Origin: Pseudomonadota bacterium
GTDB taxonomy: Bacteria > Pseudomonadota > Alphaproteobacteria > Azospirillales > Azospirillaceae
Length of the DNA: 64,000 nucleotides
Direction of reading: 5' to 3'
Assembly (NCBI GenBank): GCA_023411035.1
Contig: JAEYPE010000146.1
Coordinates: forward strand, 1-64,000
Positions 53,034 to 61,682 of this stretch are shown piece after piece. Below the pieces are notes generated by a model. It was given only the letters and a program-made list of their open reading frames with translations. It searched no databases and had not been told where the DNA came from. Positions within the stretch are counted from its first letter, which is position 1. Each line of letters begins with the position of its first letter. Made by a program: the position numbers and the translations under genes.

Positions 53034-53173
53034 GGCTCCGCCCTTGGTTCGCATTGCGGCCAATCTTGCCAAGATGCACGCAGGGATTGTCGGCGCATCC
53101 GCGCGCAGCGGCGATTTGCCACAAGCTTTTGCGGAAACAATCTTTCCGTCTCCGGGGCGCGGATCGGCGCTTG

Positions 53174-53227
53174 CTGTAAATCCATTTCTCTTGTAGATTA
53201 ATGGATATTATCACACAGAATTTACAG
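53174..53227. promoter_or_regulatory. AT-rich upstream region with nested dyads, candidate operator
   Basis: Two inverted repeats lie in the AT-rich upstream region of the rhodanese gene. The outer arms are CTGTAAAT (53174-53181) and ATTTACAG (53220-53227). The inner arms are ATCCATT (53180-53186) and AATGGAT (53200-53206). Both are perfect. This is far more AT-rich than the surroundings and is placed about 70 bases before the rhodanese start, where a promoter and operator would be. No specific regulator can be named from the sequence. Confidence 0.45.
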
Positions 53228-53296
53228 TTCAATCTGGCGCGCCAGTCTTTCGTTTCACCGATCCGCTTCCGCACCGCTGACGAACCAGGAGACACG

Positions 53297-54259
53297 ATGA
53301 ACACGCCGCTGTCCTCAAAGAACCATTCGGCCAAGCGCCATTTCGCCGCCGCCTTCGGCGTCCTGCTGGCGACGACGACTTCGGGATTCGCCCTGGCCGC
53401 CGCCCCGGACGGGCCGCTGGTCACCACCGACTGGTTGGAAAAGAACCTCAATGACCCGAAGGTGAAGGTCATCGAGGTCAGCGTGAATCCTGGCGTCTAT
53501 GAACGCGGCCACATTCCCGGCAGCGTGAATTTCTCCTGGCACACCGACCTGAACGACACCGTCCGTCGCGACATCGTGGGCAAGGAGCAGTTCCAGTCCC
53601 TGCTGTCCAAGGCCGGAGTGGAGAAGGACAGCACGGTCATCCTCTACGGCGACACCAACAACTGGTTCGCCGCCTGGGGCGCCTGGGTGTTCGACATCTA
53701 CGGCGTGGACAATGTGAAGCTGCTGGATGGCGGCCGCAAGAAGTGGGAGGCGGAGAACCGTCCCCTGTCCACCAAACCGGCGGAGGTGAAGCCCAGCAAC
53801 TACGCCGTGTCCAAGGTGAACGCCAACCTTCGTGCCCGCCTGACCGACGTGGTGGCCGTGGCCGACGGCAAGAGCGACGCCAAGCTGGTGGACATCCGCT
53901 CGCCCGACGAATACCAGGGTAAGGTCTTCGCGCCGCAGGGCATCCAGGAACTGTCGATCCGCGCCGGCCATGTGCCGGGTGCGGTGAACGTCCCCTGGGG
54001 CAAGGCGGTGAACGAGGCCGACGGCACCTTCAAGCCGGTGGCGGAGTTGAAGGCGCTCTACGCCTCCGTCGGCATCGACGGCTCGAAGCCGGTCATCACC
54101 TATTGCCGCATCGGCGAGCGGTCGAGCCACACCTGGTTCGCGCTGTCCAAGCTGCTCGGCTATCAGGTGAAGAACTACGACGGGTCCTGGACCGAATACG
54201 GCAACGCCGTGGGGGTCCCGGTGAACAACCCGGCCGGCACGGTCTGGGCGGCCAAGTGA
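53297..54259 (+). CDS. Periplasmic thiosulfate sulfurtransferase (tandem rhodanese)
   Basis: The 320-residue protein has a signal peptide (about residues 10-36, HFAAAFGVLLATTTSGFALA) and two rhodanese domains. The first (about 40-170) contains VIEVSVNPGVYERGHIPGSV and YGDTNNWFAAWGAWVFDIYG. The second (about 185-310) carries the catalytic Cys270 in ITYCRIGERSSHTWFALSKL, the CRxGxR-type loop of thiosulfate sulfurtransferases. It should transfer sulfur from thiosulfate to an acceptor in the periplasm. The ATG at 53297 follows CCAGGAGACACG. The next gene, a YeeE-type transporter, overlaps its stop, so they likely act together in sulfur uptake. Confidence 0.9.
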   Translation: MNTPLSSKNHSAKRHFAAAFGVLLATTTSGFALAAAPDGPLVTTDWLEKNLNDPKVKVIEVSVNPGVYERGHIPGSVNFSWHTDLNDTVRRDIVGKEQFQSLLSKAGVEKDSTVILYGDTNNWFAAWGAWVFDIYGVDNVKLLDGGRKKWEAENRPLSTKPAEVKPSNYAVSKVNANLRARLTDVVAVADGKSDAKLVDIRSPDEYQGKVFAPQGIQELSIRAGHVPGAVNVPWGKAVNEADGTFKPVAELKALYASVGIDGSKPVITYCRIGERSSHTWFALSKLLGYQVKNYDGSWTEYGNAVGVPVNNPAGTVWAAK

Positions 54260-55518
54260 CGGCCCGAACCCACAACGGGGAGCCCGCTCTGCGGGCTTCC
54301 CCAGCGTCCCGTGCAGCATCCGGCGCCGCCGCCCTGGCCGGGCGGGTGGTGCTTCCCCTGACGCTGGCCGGCGCGGTCGTGGCGGCGGCCTACGCGCTGG
54401 CCGCAAGGCCCGGCGGCGGCCCGTCGCTGGCCTTCGCGCTGACGCTCGGCGCGGTGTTCGGCGCGCTGCTGCAACGGACGCGCTTCTGCTTCCTCTGCCA
54501 TGCCCGCGACTTCATCGACCGCCGCGACCCGCGCGGCCTGCTGGCGATCCTGCTGGCCTTGGCGGTGGGAACGGTCGGCTATCACATCGTCTTCGGGGCC
54601 TGGGTGCCCAACCCGGTCGCCCCGCGCCTGCCGCCGGACGCCCATATCGGCCCGGTGAGCTGGGTGCTGGCTCTGGCCGGTCTGGCCTTCGGGCTGGGGA
54701 TGGCGGTGTCGGGGTCCTGCATCAGCGCCCACCTTTACCGGCTGGGCGAGGGCTCGCCGGTGTCCCCCTTCGCGCTGGTCGGGGCGGCGGGCGGCTTCCT
54801 GCTGGGCTTCGTCACCTGGAACGACCTTTACCTGTCCACCATCATCACCGCCCCGGTGGTCTGGCTGCCCCATCATCTGGGCTACGGCGGATCGCTGGCG
54901 GTGCAGCTTCTGGCGCTCGGGGGCCTTGCGGCGCTGCTCTGGCGCTTCCGGGCGGTTTCCGCCACCGAATCGCCGGTCCGGAGGAAAACGCCTGAAACCC
55001 TGCCGGACCTGCTGCGCTCCTGGTTCGACGGGCGCTGGCCCTATTGGATCGGCGGGCTGGGCGTCGGGCTGATCGGCTTCCTGGTGATCCTGCGGCTGAA
55101 GCCGCTCGGCGTCACCTCCACCATCGGCAGCGCCGCCCGCCAGTTGGGCAGCGAGGCCGGGCTGGTGCCCCTGCGGCTTGAGGGGCTGGACGGCTTCGCC
55201 GGCTGCGCCACCGTGCCGGGCGATACGTGGCTGACGCCGAACGGGCTGCTGGTCGCCGGACTGGTCGCCGGGGGCTTCGCCGCCTCGCTCGCCGCCGGCC
55301 AGTTCACCCCGCGCCGCCCGACCCTGAAGGACGCCGCACGGGGCCTTTCCGGCGGTTTGCTGCTCGGCTGGGGCAGCATGACGGGGCTCGGCTGCACGAT
55401 CGGCACACTGCTGTCCGGCACCATGGCCGGCGCCCTGTCGGGCTGGGTGTTCGGCCTGACCGTTCTGGCCGGTGTCTGGGCCGGTCTGGCCCTGCCGCGT
55501 CGCTTTGTCCGGGCCTGA
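54256..55518 (+). CDS. YeeE/YedE family sulfur-compound transporter
   Basis: A 420-residue protein with about ten membrane segments. The family cysteines appear in QRTRFCFLCHARDFIDRRDP, GMAVSGSCISAHLYRLGEGS, LDGFAGCATVPGDTW and SMTGLGCTIGTLLSGTMAGA. In the thiosulfate transporter YeeE such cysteines line the pathway and relay sulfur compounds. The start is GTG at 54256, four bases overlapping the rhodanese stop (GTGA), so translation is coupled. The pairing of a periplasmic rhodanese with YeeE suggests a thiosulfate or sulfane-sulfur import system, an inference from context. Confidence 0.9.
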   Translation: MTARTHNGEPALRASPASRAASGAAALAGRVVLPLTLAGAVVAAAYALAARPGGGPSLAFALTLGAVFGALLQRTRFCFLCHARDFIDRRDPRGLLAILLALAVGTVGYHIVFGAWVPNPVAPRLPPDAHIGPVSWVLALAGLAFGLGMAVSGSCISAHLYRLGEGSPVSPFALVGAAGGFLLGFVTWNDLYLSTIITAPVVWLPHHLGYGGSLAVQLLALGGLAALLWRFRAVSATESPVRRKTPETLPDLLRSWFDGRWPYWIGGLGVGLIGFLVILRLKPLGVTSTIGSAARQLGSEAGLVPLRLEGLDGFAGCATVPGDTWLTPNGLLVAGLVAGGFAASLAAGQFTPRRPTLKDAARGLSGGLLLGWGSMTGLGCTIGTLLSGTMAGALSGWVFGLTVLAGVWAGLALPRRFVRA

Positions 55519-55573
55519 CCGGAGGCGCCTGCCCAGATTTCGCCGAATTTTTGCTGCACGCCCACCGAAGTCT

Positions 55574-55599
55574 GGAATAAACGATGGGCGGGGCGCGTT
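55574..55599 (+). promoter_or_regulatory. Candidate ECF-type promoter upstream of the sigma factor gene
   Basis: GGAAT at 55574-55578 and CGTT at 55596-55599 are separated by 17 bases. This resembles alphaproteobacterial ECF promoters (GGAAC-N16/17-CGTT) with one mismatch. Its position about 130 bases before the ECF sigma gene suggests autoregulation. The evidence is moderate at best. Confidence 0.35.
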
Positions 55600-55730
55600 C
55601 ACCCTGGCGTACCGGGTCCTGTGTCGGGCTCGGCCCTGGGAGGGCACGCCACCCGTTCCTACCTGAAGGGGTGCCATGCTCCGCCACCCGGCGGTCCGTG
55701 GTGCCTTGAGGGCAACTATCGGGTGCGCGG

Positions 55731-56240
55731 TTGAGCAAGTTCGGGGTCGAGCTGGAAGTCCACATCGCGTCGCTGCGCCGCTATGCGCGTGCGCTGCTGC
55801 GCAACCGTTCGGATGCCGAGGATCTGGTGCAGGAGGCGTTGACCCGCGCGGTGGCGCGTGCCGACACCTTCAAGGCGGGGACGAACCTGCGGGCGTGGCT
55901 GTTCACCATCCTGCACAACGTCCACGTCAATCAGGTCCGCTCCAAGGCGTCGCGGCCCGACGAGGTCGATGTGGACAGCGTCGAGTCCAAGCTGGTGACG
56001 CCGGCCCGGCAGGAGGAACGTGTGGAGTTGCGCGAGATGATGCGCGCGCTCGACGATCTGCCGGAGGAGCAGCGCAAGGTGCTGCTCCTCGTCGCGCTGG
56101 AGGGCCTGAAATACGAGGAGGTCGCCGAGATGCTCGGCGTGCCGATCGGGACCGTCATGTCACGCCTCTCGCGGGCGCGCGAGGCGGTCAGGGCGAAGTT
56201 GGCGAACGAGGGCTCGGTGACCCTCAGGCGGGTGAAGTGA
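55731..56240 (+). CDS. ECF-family RNA polymerase sigma factor
   Basis: The 169-residue protein has sigma region 2 (SLRRYARALLRNRSDAEDLV, then QEALTRAV; about 14-60) and region 4 (LPEEQRKVLLLVALEGLKYE, then EVAEMLGVPIGTVMSRLSRA; about 108-155). This is the standard ECF layout. It directs RNA polymerase to a small regulon in response to an unknown signal. The only possible start in the open frame is TTG at 55731, as an in-frame stop lies at 55707-55709; the distance to region 2 fits. Its stop shares bases with the start of the anti-sigma gene (TGATG), so the two are coupled. Confidence 0.9.
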   Translation: MSKFGVELEVHIASLRRYARALLRNRSDAEDLVQEALTRAVARADTFKAGTNLRAWLFTILHNVHVNQVRSKASRPDEVDVDSVESKLVTPARQEERVELREMMRALDDLPEEQRKVLLLVALEGLKYEEVAEMLGVPIGTVMSRLSRAREAVRAKLANEGSVTLRRVK

Positions 56241-57184
56241 TGAACGCGCAACGCGTAACGGACGACGAACTGCATGCCTATGTGGACGGGCAACTGGCTC
56301 CGGAACGCCGGCTTTTCGTGGAGCGCTGGCTGGCCGACGATCCCGATGCCGCCCGCCGGGCAGAGGACTACCGCGCCCAGGCCGCGCTGCTGCACGAACT
56401 CTTCGACCCCGTGCTGCGTGAACCGGCCAGCGGCCCGGTTGAGGAACTGACGGACAAGCTGCGCGGGCGCATGCCCGGCAACGACAATGGGGCTCCCTGG
56501 CATGGCCGCTCCTGGGTGCGCATGGCCGCGGCGGTGATGCTGGTCGTGGCCGGTGCCGGCGGCGGCTGGCTGGGCCGCGGCGCCGTCGACGAATCGCCCG
56601 TCGTCCAGCAGCGCCAGACCCTCCAGACCTTCGCGGAGGAGGCCACCCAGGCCCACCGCTTCTACACCTCCGACGAACGCTTCCAGGTGGAGCTTGGCGC
56701 CGACAACCAGGACGAGCTGAACAGTTGGCTGTCCAAGCGGGTTGGCCGCGACGTGTTCGGCCCGGACCTGGGCAAGGTCGGCCTGCGGCTGATCGGCGGG
56801 CGGTCGCTGCCCACCGAACAGGGCGCCGGTGCCCAGTACATGTACGTGAACGACGCCAACAAGCGCGTCACCCTGTTCGTCGGCGCCCCGCGCTCCGGCA
56901 ACGCTTCCAAGTTCGGCTTCTCCCAGAACGGCGACGTGGCGACCATCTACTGGGTGGAAGGCCCGCTGGCCTACGCGCTGGCCGGACGCATGCCCAAGGA
57001 AGACCTGCTGCGCATCGCCGAGGCGGTCTACAGCGACGTCAAGGCCGGTCCCCGCCGTCCCGAGCCGCCGCCCCAGCAGAACCAGCAACCCCCGCAGGAC
57101 CAGCCTCAGCCTCAGCCGCAGCAGGACCAGCAGCCCGGCGGCGTCCAGCCGATCAGCGACACGCACAAGCCGAAGGACAGCTAA
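56240..57184 (+). CDS. Transmembrane anti-sigma factor
   Basis: A 314-residue protein paired with the ECF sigma factor. The cytoplasmic N-terminus (1-90) begins RVTDDELHAYVDGQLAPERR, the usual anti-sigma helix, but lacks the cysteines of the zinc-binding HxxxCxxC type. One membrane span lies at about 94-111 (MAAAVMLVVAGAGGGW). The periplasmic domain (about 120-280) contains RFYTSDERFQVELGADNQDE and GRSLPTEQGAGAQYMYVNDA. The last 30 residues are Pro/Gln-rich. It should hold the sigma factor inactive until a periplasmic signal arrives. The ATG overlaps the sigma stop. Confidence 0.85.
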   Translation: MNAQRVTDDELHAYVDGQLAPERRLFVERWLADDPDAARRAEDYRAQAALLHELFDPVLREPASGPVEELTDKLRGRMPGNDNGAPWHGRSWVRMAAAVMLVVAGAGGGWLGRGAVDESPVVQQRQTLQTFAEEATQAHRFYTSDERFQVELGADNQDELNSWLSKRVGRDVFGPDLGKVGLRLIGGRSLPTEQGAGAQYMYVNDANKRVTLFVGAPRSGNASKFGFSQNGDVATIYWVEGPLAYALAGRMPKEDLLRIAEAVYSDVKAGPRRPEPPPQQNQQPPQDQPQPQPQQDQQPGGVQPISDTHKPKDS

Positions 57185-57212
57185 GCCGGGGGAGGCGGTG
57201 CGGGAACGGGGA

Positions 57213-57878
57213 ATGCGGGGCTGGTACTTCATCGGCGACAGCCATGTGCAATCCTTCGAGGTCGCCGCGACGATCCAGTTGCTGAACCGTCCGGCGCGCT
57301 GCTTGACGGTGCCCGGCGCCACCTCCATTGGATTGCGCAACCCGGAAAGCCAGACCCACGCCGTCGCTCTGTTCAAGGACGCGCTGCTGCCCGCCCATCC
57401 GGACGTCATTCCCGTCATCCAGCTTGGCGAGGTCGATTGCGGCTTCGTCATCTGGTGGCGGGCGCAGAGGCATGGCGACTGCGTGGACCGCCAGATGGAG
57501 GAGTCAGTGGCCGCCTGCGCCGCCTTCGTGGACGATCTGCTGGACGGCGGCTATCCCACGCTGGTGCTGACCGGGGCGGTGCTGCCGACCATCCGGGACG
57601 GCCAGACCTGGGGCAAGGTCGCCCGCGCCCGGCACGAGGTGACCGCCACGCTGCGCCAGCGCACCGACCTGACCCACCGCTACAACGCCCGCCTGCGGGA
57701 CGAGGCGGCGGCGCGCGGGCTGCCCTTCATCGACATCACGCCGCGCATCACCGATCCGGACAGCGGTCTGGTCGCCGATGCGTTCCGCAGCCCGAACCCC
57801 GGCGACCACCACCTGCACCCCATCCGCGCCGCGGAGGTCTGGGCGGAGGCCCTGAACGCGCTGGACCTGCCGCCCTGA
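57213..57878 (+). CDS. SGNH/GDSL hydrolase-like protein of unknown function
   Basis: The 221-residue protein begins MRGWYFIGDSHVQSFEVAAT. GDSH at residues 8-11 resembles SGNH block I with Ser10 as the nucleophile. A GDHHLHPIRAAEVWAEALNA stretch near the C-terminus resembles block V (Asp-x-x-His). The central QLGEVDCGFVIWWRAQRHGD may correspond to a catalytic loop. It has no signal peptide. The start is uncertain: a GTG at 57198 lies too close to GGGGGAGG, so I chose the ATG at 57213. It directly follows the anti-sigma gene and may be part of the same transcript. Substrate unknown. Confidence 0.55.
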   Translation: MRGWYFIGDSHVQSFEVAATIQLLNRPARCLTVPGATSIGLRNPESQTHAVALFKDALLPAHPDVIPVIQLGEVDCGFVIWWRAQRHGDCVDRQMEESVAACAAFVDDLLDGGYPTLVLTGAVLPTIRDGQTWGKVARARHEVTATLRQRTDLTHRYNARLRDEAAARGLPFIDITPRITDPDSGLVADAFRSPNPGDHHLHPIRAAEVWAEALNALDLPP

Positions 57879-57897
57879 TCCTCCCCCTACCTTACCG

Positions 57898-60800
57898 TCA
57901 CTCCGCGGCCATCGGCTGCGGGGCGGCGGGCTGGCGGAAGCCGTCCAGCAGGGCGGCCTCCTTCGCCTTGGCGGCTTCGACGTTGCGGGCCTTCACCGGG
58001 CCATAGCCGCGCATCTCCTGCGGCAGGCTGGCGATCTCCACCGCGGTGGCGAGGTTGTCGCGGGTCAGGCCGTGCAGGATTTCGCCCATGACCGTTTCGT
58101 ACTCGACGATCAGGCGGCGTTCCATGCGGCGCTCCGCCAGCCAGCCGAAGGGGTCGAGCGGGGTGCCGCGCAGGCGCCTTCCCTTGGCGAGCAGGCGCAG
58201 GACCTTCAGCATCCACGGGCCGAAGCTCTTCTTCTTCGGCTCGCCGCCGTCCTCGCCGCTCTCGCCCAGCACGGGCGGAGCCATGTGGAAGACCAGCTTG
58301 TAGTCGCCCTCGAACATGCGCCCGATCTGCTCGACGAAGCCGGTGTCGGTGTAGAGCCGCGCCACCTCATACTCGTCCTTGTAGGCCAGCAGCTTGAAGT
58401 AGCCCTTGGCCACGGCCTCGGTCAGGGCGGTGGAGCCGGGGACCTTCTGCCCCTCCACGCGCCGCGTCCAGTCCACCAGCGCGTGATAGCGGCTGGCGTA
58501 GGCCGCGTCCTGATAATCGGTCAGGAAGGCGGTGCGGCGGGCGATGGCCTCGTCCAGCCCGGCGGAGGGGCGGCGCTGGTCGAGGATGAACAGGCCGTGC
58601 CCATCGGCGTGGGTGGCGGTCTGTTCCTGCGGCGGGTTGGCGGCGGCCTCCACGGCAGCCGGATCAACGGCGGCGCGGCGGCCCCAGTTGAAGGCGTCGG
58701 TGTTCATCCTCACCGCCACGCCGTTCAGCTCGATGGCCTTCAGGATCGCTTCCGCGGAGATCGGGATCAGTCCCTTCTGCCACGCATAGCCCATCAGGAA
58801 GGGGTTCGTGGCGATGCTGTCGCCCATCAGCGCGGTCGCCAGCTTCGTGGCGTCGAAGGCGTTCACCGCCCCCTCGCCGCAAGCCTTGCGGATGTCGGCC
58901 ACCAGATCGCGGACCGGCACCGTGAAGTCCGGCTTCTTCAGGAAGTCCACGGTGATGGTGTCGTGGGTGTTGATGACCGCGCGGGTGTGACCGTGCGCCA
59001 TCTTCGACAGGGCGTCGCCCGCGGCGGCGACGATCAGGTCGCAGCCCACCACCGCGTCGGCTCCGCCCGCCGCGATGCGGACGGAATGGATGTCCTCCGG
59101 CTTGGCGGCGATGCGGATGTGGCTGGTCACGGCACCACCCTTCTGGGCGAGGCCGGTCATGTCCAGCACGCCGACGCCCTTGCCCTCGATGTGGGCGGCC
59201 ATGCCGAGCAGTGCGCCGATGGTCACCACGCCGGTGCCGCCGACGCCGGTGACGTAGATGCCCCAGGGCCGGTCGAGGCCGGGCAGGACGGGCGGCGGAA
59301 GGTCCACCGGGTCGGCCCCGGCCTTCGCCGCGCCCGCTTTCGCTTCGACCGGCTTCGGCTTGCGGAGCTGTCCGCCTTCCACCGTCACGAAGCTGGGGCA
59401 GAAGCCCTTGGTGCAGGAATAGTCCTTGTTGCAGCTCGACTGGTCGATCTGGCGCTTGCGCCCGAACTCCGTCTCCAGCGGCACCACCGACACGCAGGAG
59501 GACTTCACGGAACAATCGCCGCAGCCCTCGCAGACCAGCTCGTTGATGACCACGCGCTTGGCCGGGTCCACCATCTTGCCGCGCTTGCGGCGGCGGCGCT
59601 TCTCGGTGGCGCAGGTCTGGTCGTAGATCAGGACGCTGACGCCGGGGATCTCGCGCATCTCCTTCTGAACGCGCTCCAGGTCGTCGCGGTGCTCGACGCC
59701 GGTGTATGGGGGCAGGCCGTCGCCGATGCCGTATTTTTCCGGTTCGTCGGACACGACGACGATGCGGCCCACGCCCTCGGCGCGGAGCTGGTTGGCGAGC
59801 GACTGAACGGTCAGGGAGCCGTCCAGCGGCTGGCCGCCGGTCATCGCCACGGCGTCGTTGAACAGCAGCTTGTAGGTGATGTTGACCTTCGCCGCGATGG
59901 CCTGCCGGATCGCCAGGATGCCGGAGTGGTAATAGGTGCCGTCGCCCAGGTTGGCGAAGATGTGCTTTTCCTCGGTGAAGGGCGCCTGGCCGACCCAGGG
60001 CACGCCCTCGCCGCCCATCTGGGTGAAGGTGTCGGTCTTGCGGTCGAGCCACGTCGCCATGTAGTGGCAGCCGATGCCGCCCAGCGCGCGGCTGCCCTCC
60101 GGCACATGGGTGGAGGTGTTGTGCGGGCAACCGGAGCAGAAGGTCGGCTTGCGGATGACGCGGGCCTGATGGGCCTTCTGCTTCTCCTGCGCGTCGAGGA
60201 AGGCGACGCGGCGCTTCAGCGCCTCGTTGTCCACGAAGGGTTCCAGCCGCCGTCCGATGACCACGGCGATCTGCGCCGGCGAGAGTTCACCGGCGGAGGG
60301 GAGAATCCATTCGCCATGCTCGTCGAACTTGCCGATCACCTTCGGTCGGACGTCGGGATGCCAGTTGTAGAGCTGCTCCTTGAGCTGGTTCTCGATGACC
60401 GCGCGCTTCTCCTCGACCACGACGATCTCGTCCAGCCCTTCGGCGAAGTGGCGCACGCCGTCGCGCTCCAGCGGCCAGGGCATGCCGACCTTGTAGACGG
60501 TGATGCCCCAGTCGGCGGCCATCTCCTCGGTGATGCCCAGCTCGTCGAAGGCCTGCCGGACGTCGAGATAGCTCTTGCCGGTGGTGACGATGCCGAAGCG
60601 CGGGCGCGGCGAGGCCATCATCACCTTGTCCAGCCGGTTGGCACGCGCGAACGCCAGGGCGGCGTACAGCTTGTGCTTCATCAGCCGGTATTCCTGCTCC
60701 AGCGGCGGGTCGGGCCAGCGGATGTTCAGCCCGCCCGGCGGCATCGGGAAATCGGCGGGGACGATGGGGCTGACGCGGTGCGGGTCGATTTGGACGGAGG

Positions 60801-61428
60801 CCGAGCTGTCCACCGTCTCCGCGATCGTCTTCATGGCGATCCAGCAGCCGGACCAGCGGCTCATCGCCCAGCCGATCAGGCCGTAATCCAGGATTTCCTG
60901 CACGCCCGACGGGTTCAGCACCGGGATCATCGCGTGCATGAAGGCGTGTTCGGACTGGTGCGGGAAGGTGGAGGACTTGGCGTTGTGGTCGTCGCCGGTC
61001 AGCACCAGCACGCCACCGTTGCGCGACGTGCCCGCCGCGTTGGCGTGCTTGAACACGTCGCCCGACCGGTCCACGCCCGGCCCCTTGCCGTACCACATGG
61101 AATAGACGCCGTCATACTTGGCGCCGGGGAACATGCCCACCTGCTGGCTGCCCCAGACGGCGGTGGCGCCCAGTTCCTCGTTCACGCCGGGCTGGAATTG
61201 GATGTGGTTCCTTTCCAGAAACTTGCGCGCGTTCCACAAATTCTGGTCGAAGCCGCCCAATGGCGATCCGCGGTAACCCGAAATGAAACAGGCGGTGTTC
61301 AGCCCCGCCGCAAGATCGCGCTGGCGCTGCATCATCGGAAGGCGCACCAGCGCCTGGGTTCCCGTCAGGTACACGCGCCCTTGTTCAAGCGCGTACTTGT
61401 CATCCAGGGTCACGGTTGCGAGAGCCAT
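57898..61428 (-). CDS. Indolepyruvate ferredoxin oxidoreductase, fused subunits
   Basis: This 1176-residue enzyme oxidatively decarboxylates aryl pyruvates such as indolepyruvate to acyl-CoA, reducing ferredoxin. The N-terminal TPP-dependent part has LTGTQALVRLPMMQRQRDLA and FISGYRGSPLGGFDQNLWNA. The middle has the TPP-binding segment CSGCPHNTSTHVPEGSRALG and GDGTYYHSGILAIRQAIAAK. Cysteines in CEGCGDCSVKSSC and CNKDYSCTKGFCPS bind an iron-sulfur cluster. The C-terminal gamma-like part has GVGGTGVVTIGALLGMAAHI and MTGLAQKGGAVTSHIRIA. The fused single-chain form is usual in alphaproteobacteria. The ATG at 61428 follows GGGGATGGAACG. In Azospirillum, indolepyruvate is an intermediate in auxin synthesis, so this enzyme could divert it, an inference. 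Confidence 0.9.
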   Translation of the reverse strand: MALATVTLDDKYALEQGRVYLTGTQALVRLPMMQRQRDLAAGLNTACFISGYRGSPLGGFDQNLWNARKFLERNHIQFQPGVNEELGATAVWGSQQVGMFPGAKYDGVYSMWYGKGPGVDRSGDVFKHANAAGTSRNGGVLVLTGDDHNAKSSTFPHQSEHAFMHAMIPVLNPSGVQEILDYGLIGWAMSRWSGCWIAMKTIAETVDSSASVQIDPHRVSPIVPADFPMPPGGLNIRWPDPPLEQEYRLMKHKLYAALAFARANRLDKVMMASPRPRFGIVTTGKSYLDVRQAFDELGITEEMAADWGITVYKVGMPWPLERDGVRHFAEGLDEIVVVEEKRAVIENQLKEQLYNWHPDVRPKVIGKFDEHGEWILPSAGELSPAQIAVVIGRRLEPFVDNEALKRRVAFLDAQEKQKAHQARVIRKPTFCSGCPHNTSTHVPEGSRALGGIGCHYMATWLDRKTDTFTQMGGEGVPWVGQAPFTEEKHIFANLGDGTYYHSGILAIRQAIAAKVNITYKLLFNDAVAMTGGQPLDGSLTVQSLANQLRAEGVGRIVVVSDEPEKYGIGDGLPPYTGVEHRDDLERVQKEMREIPGVSVLIYDQTCATEKRRRRKRGKMVDPAKRVVINELVCEGCGDCSVKSSCVSVVPLETEFGRKRQIDQSSCNKDYSCTKGFCPSFVTVEGGQLRKPKPVEAKAGAAKAGADPVDLPPPVLPGLDRPWGIYVTGVGGTGVVTIGALLGMAAHIEGKGVGVLDMTGLAQKGGAVTSHIRIAAKPEDIHSVRIAAGGADAVVGCDLIVAAAGDALSKMAHGHTRAVINTHDTITVDFLKKPDFTVPVRDLVADIRKACGEGAVNAFDATKLATALMGDSIATNPFLMGYAWQKGLIPISAEAILKAIELNGVAVRMNTDAFNWGRRAAVDPAAVEAAANPPQEQTATHADGHGLFILDQRRPSAGLDEAIARRTAFLTDYQDAAYASRYHALVDWTRRVEGQKVPGSTALTEAVAKGYFKLLAYKDEYEVARLYTDTGFVEQIGRMFEGDYKLVFHMAPPVLGESGEDGGEPKKKSFGPWMLKVLRLLAKGRRLRGTPLDPFGWLAERRMERRLIVEYETVMGEILHGLTRDNLATAVEIASLPQEMRGYGPVKARNVEAAKAKEAALLDGFRQPAAPQPMAAE

Positions 61429-61682
61429 CGTTCCATCCCCTTGCTTGCGCCCTGAAAAAGCGCTGTTCCGGGCGCGTTCGGCGCGCCGCTTATTGTGTTT
61501 GTTCGATAAGAAAAAAGGTAACCAAGGCTGTCTTATTCGGCAACCGGCGCCGCGTCGCCGCCTGCAAAAAGCAAGGAACGGTCCGGCGCTCGCAGCGCTG
61601 TGAAACGGACGGGAGGAAATCGCCCTCCGGCGGGACATTCCCGCTCTCGTCCGTTCGCATCCCTATTGGATATGGGGAGCCT

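Noticed and set aside
58072..61455. A continuous open frame of over 1100 codons on the plus strand
   Set aside because: It lies fully antisense to the indolepyruvate oxidoreductase gene, has no family resemblance and is rich in Arg, Gly, His and Val as expected of GC-rich antisense frames.
61600..61660. Possible structured RNA between the receiver gene and the oxidoreductase gene
   Set aside because: An imperfect stem can be drawn, but GC-rich sequence forms such stems by chance and there is no other supporting signal.
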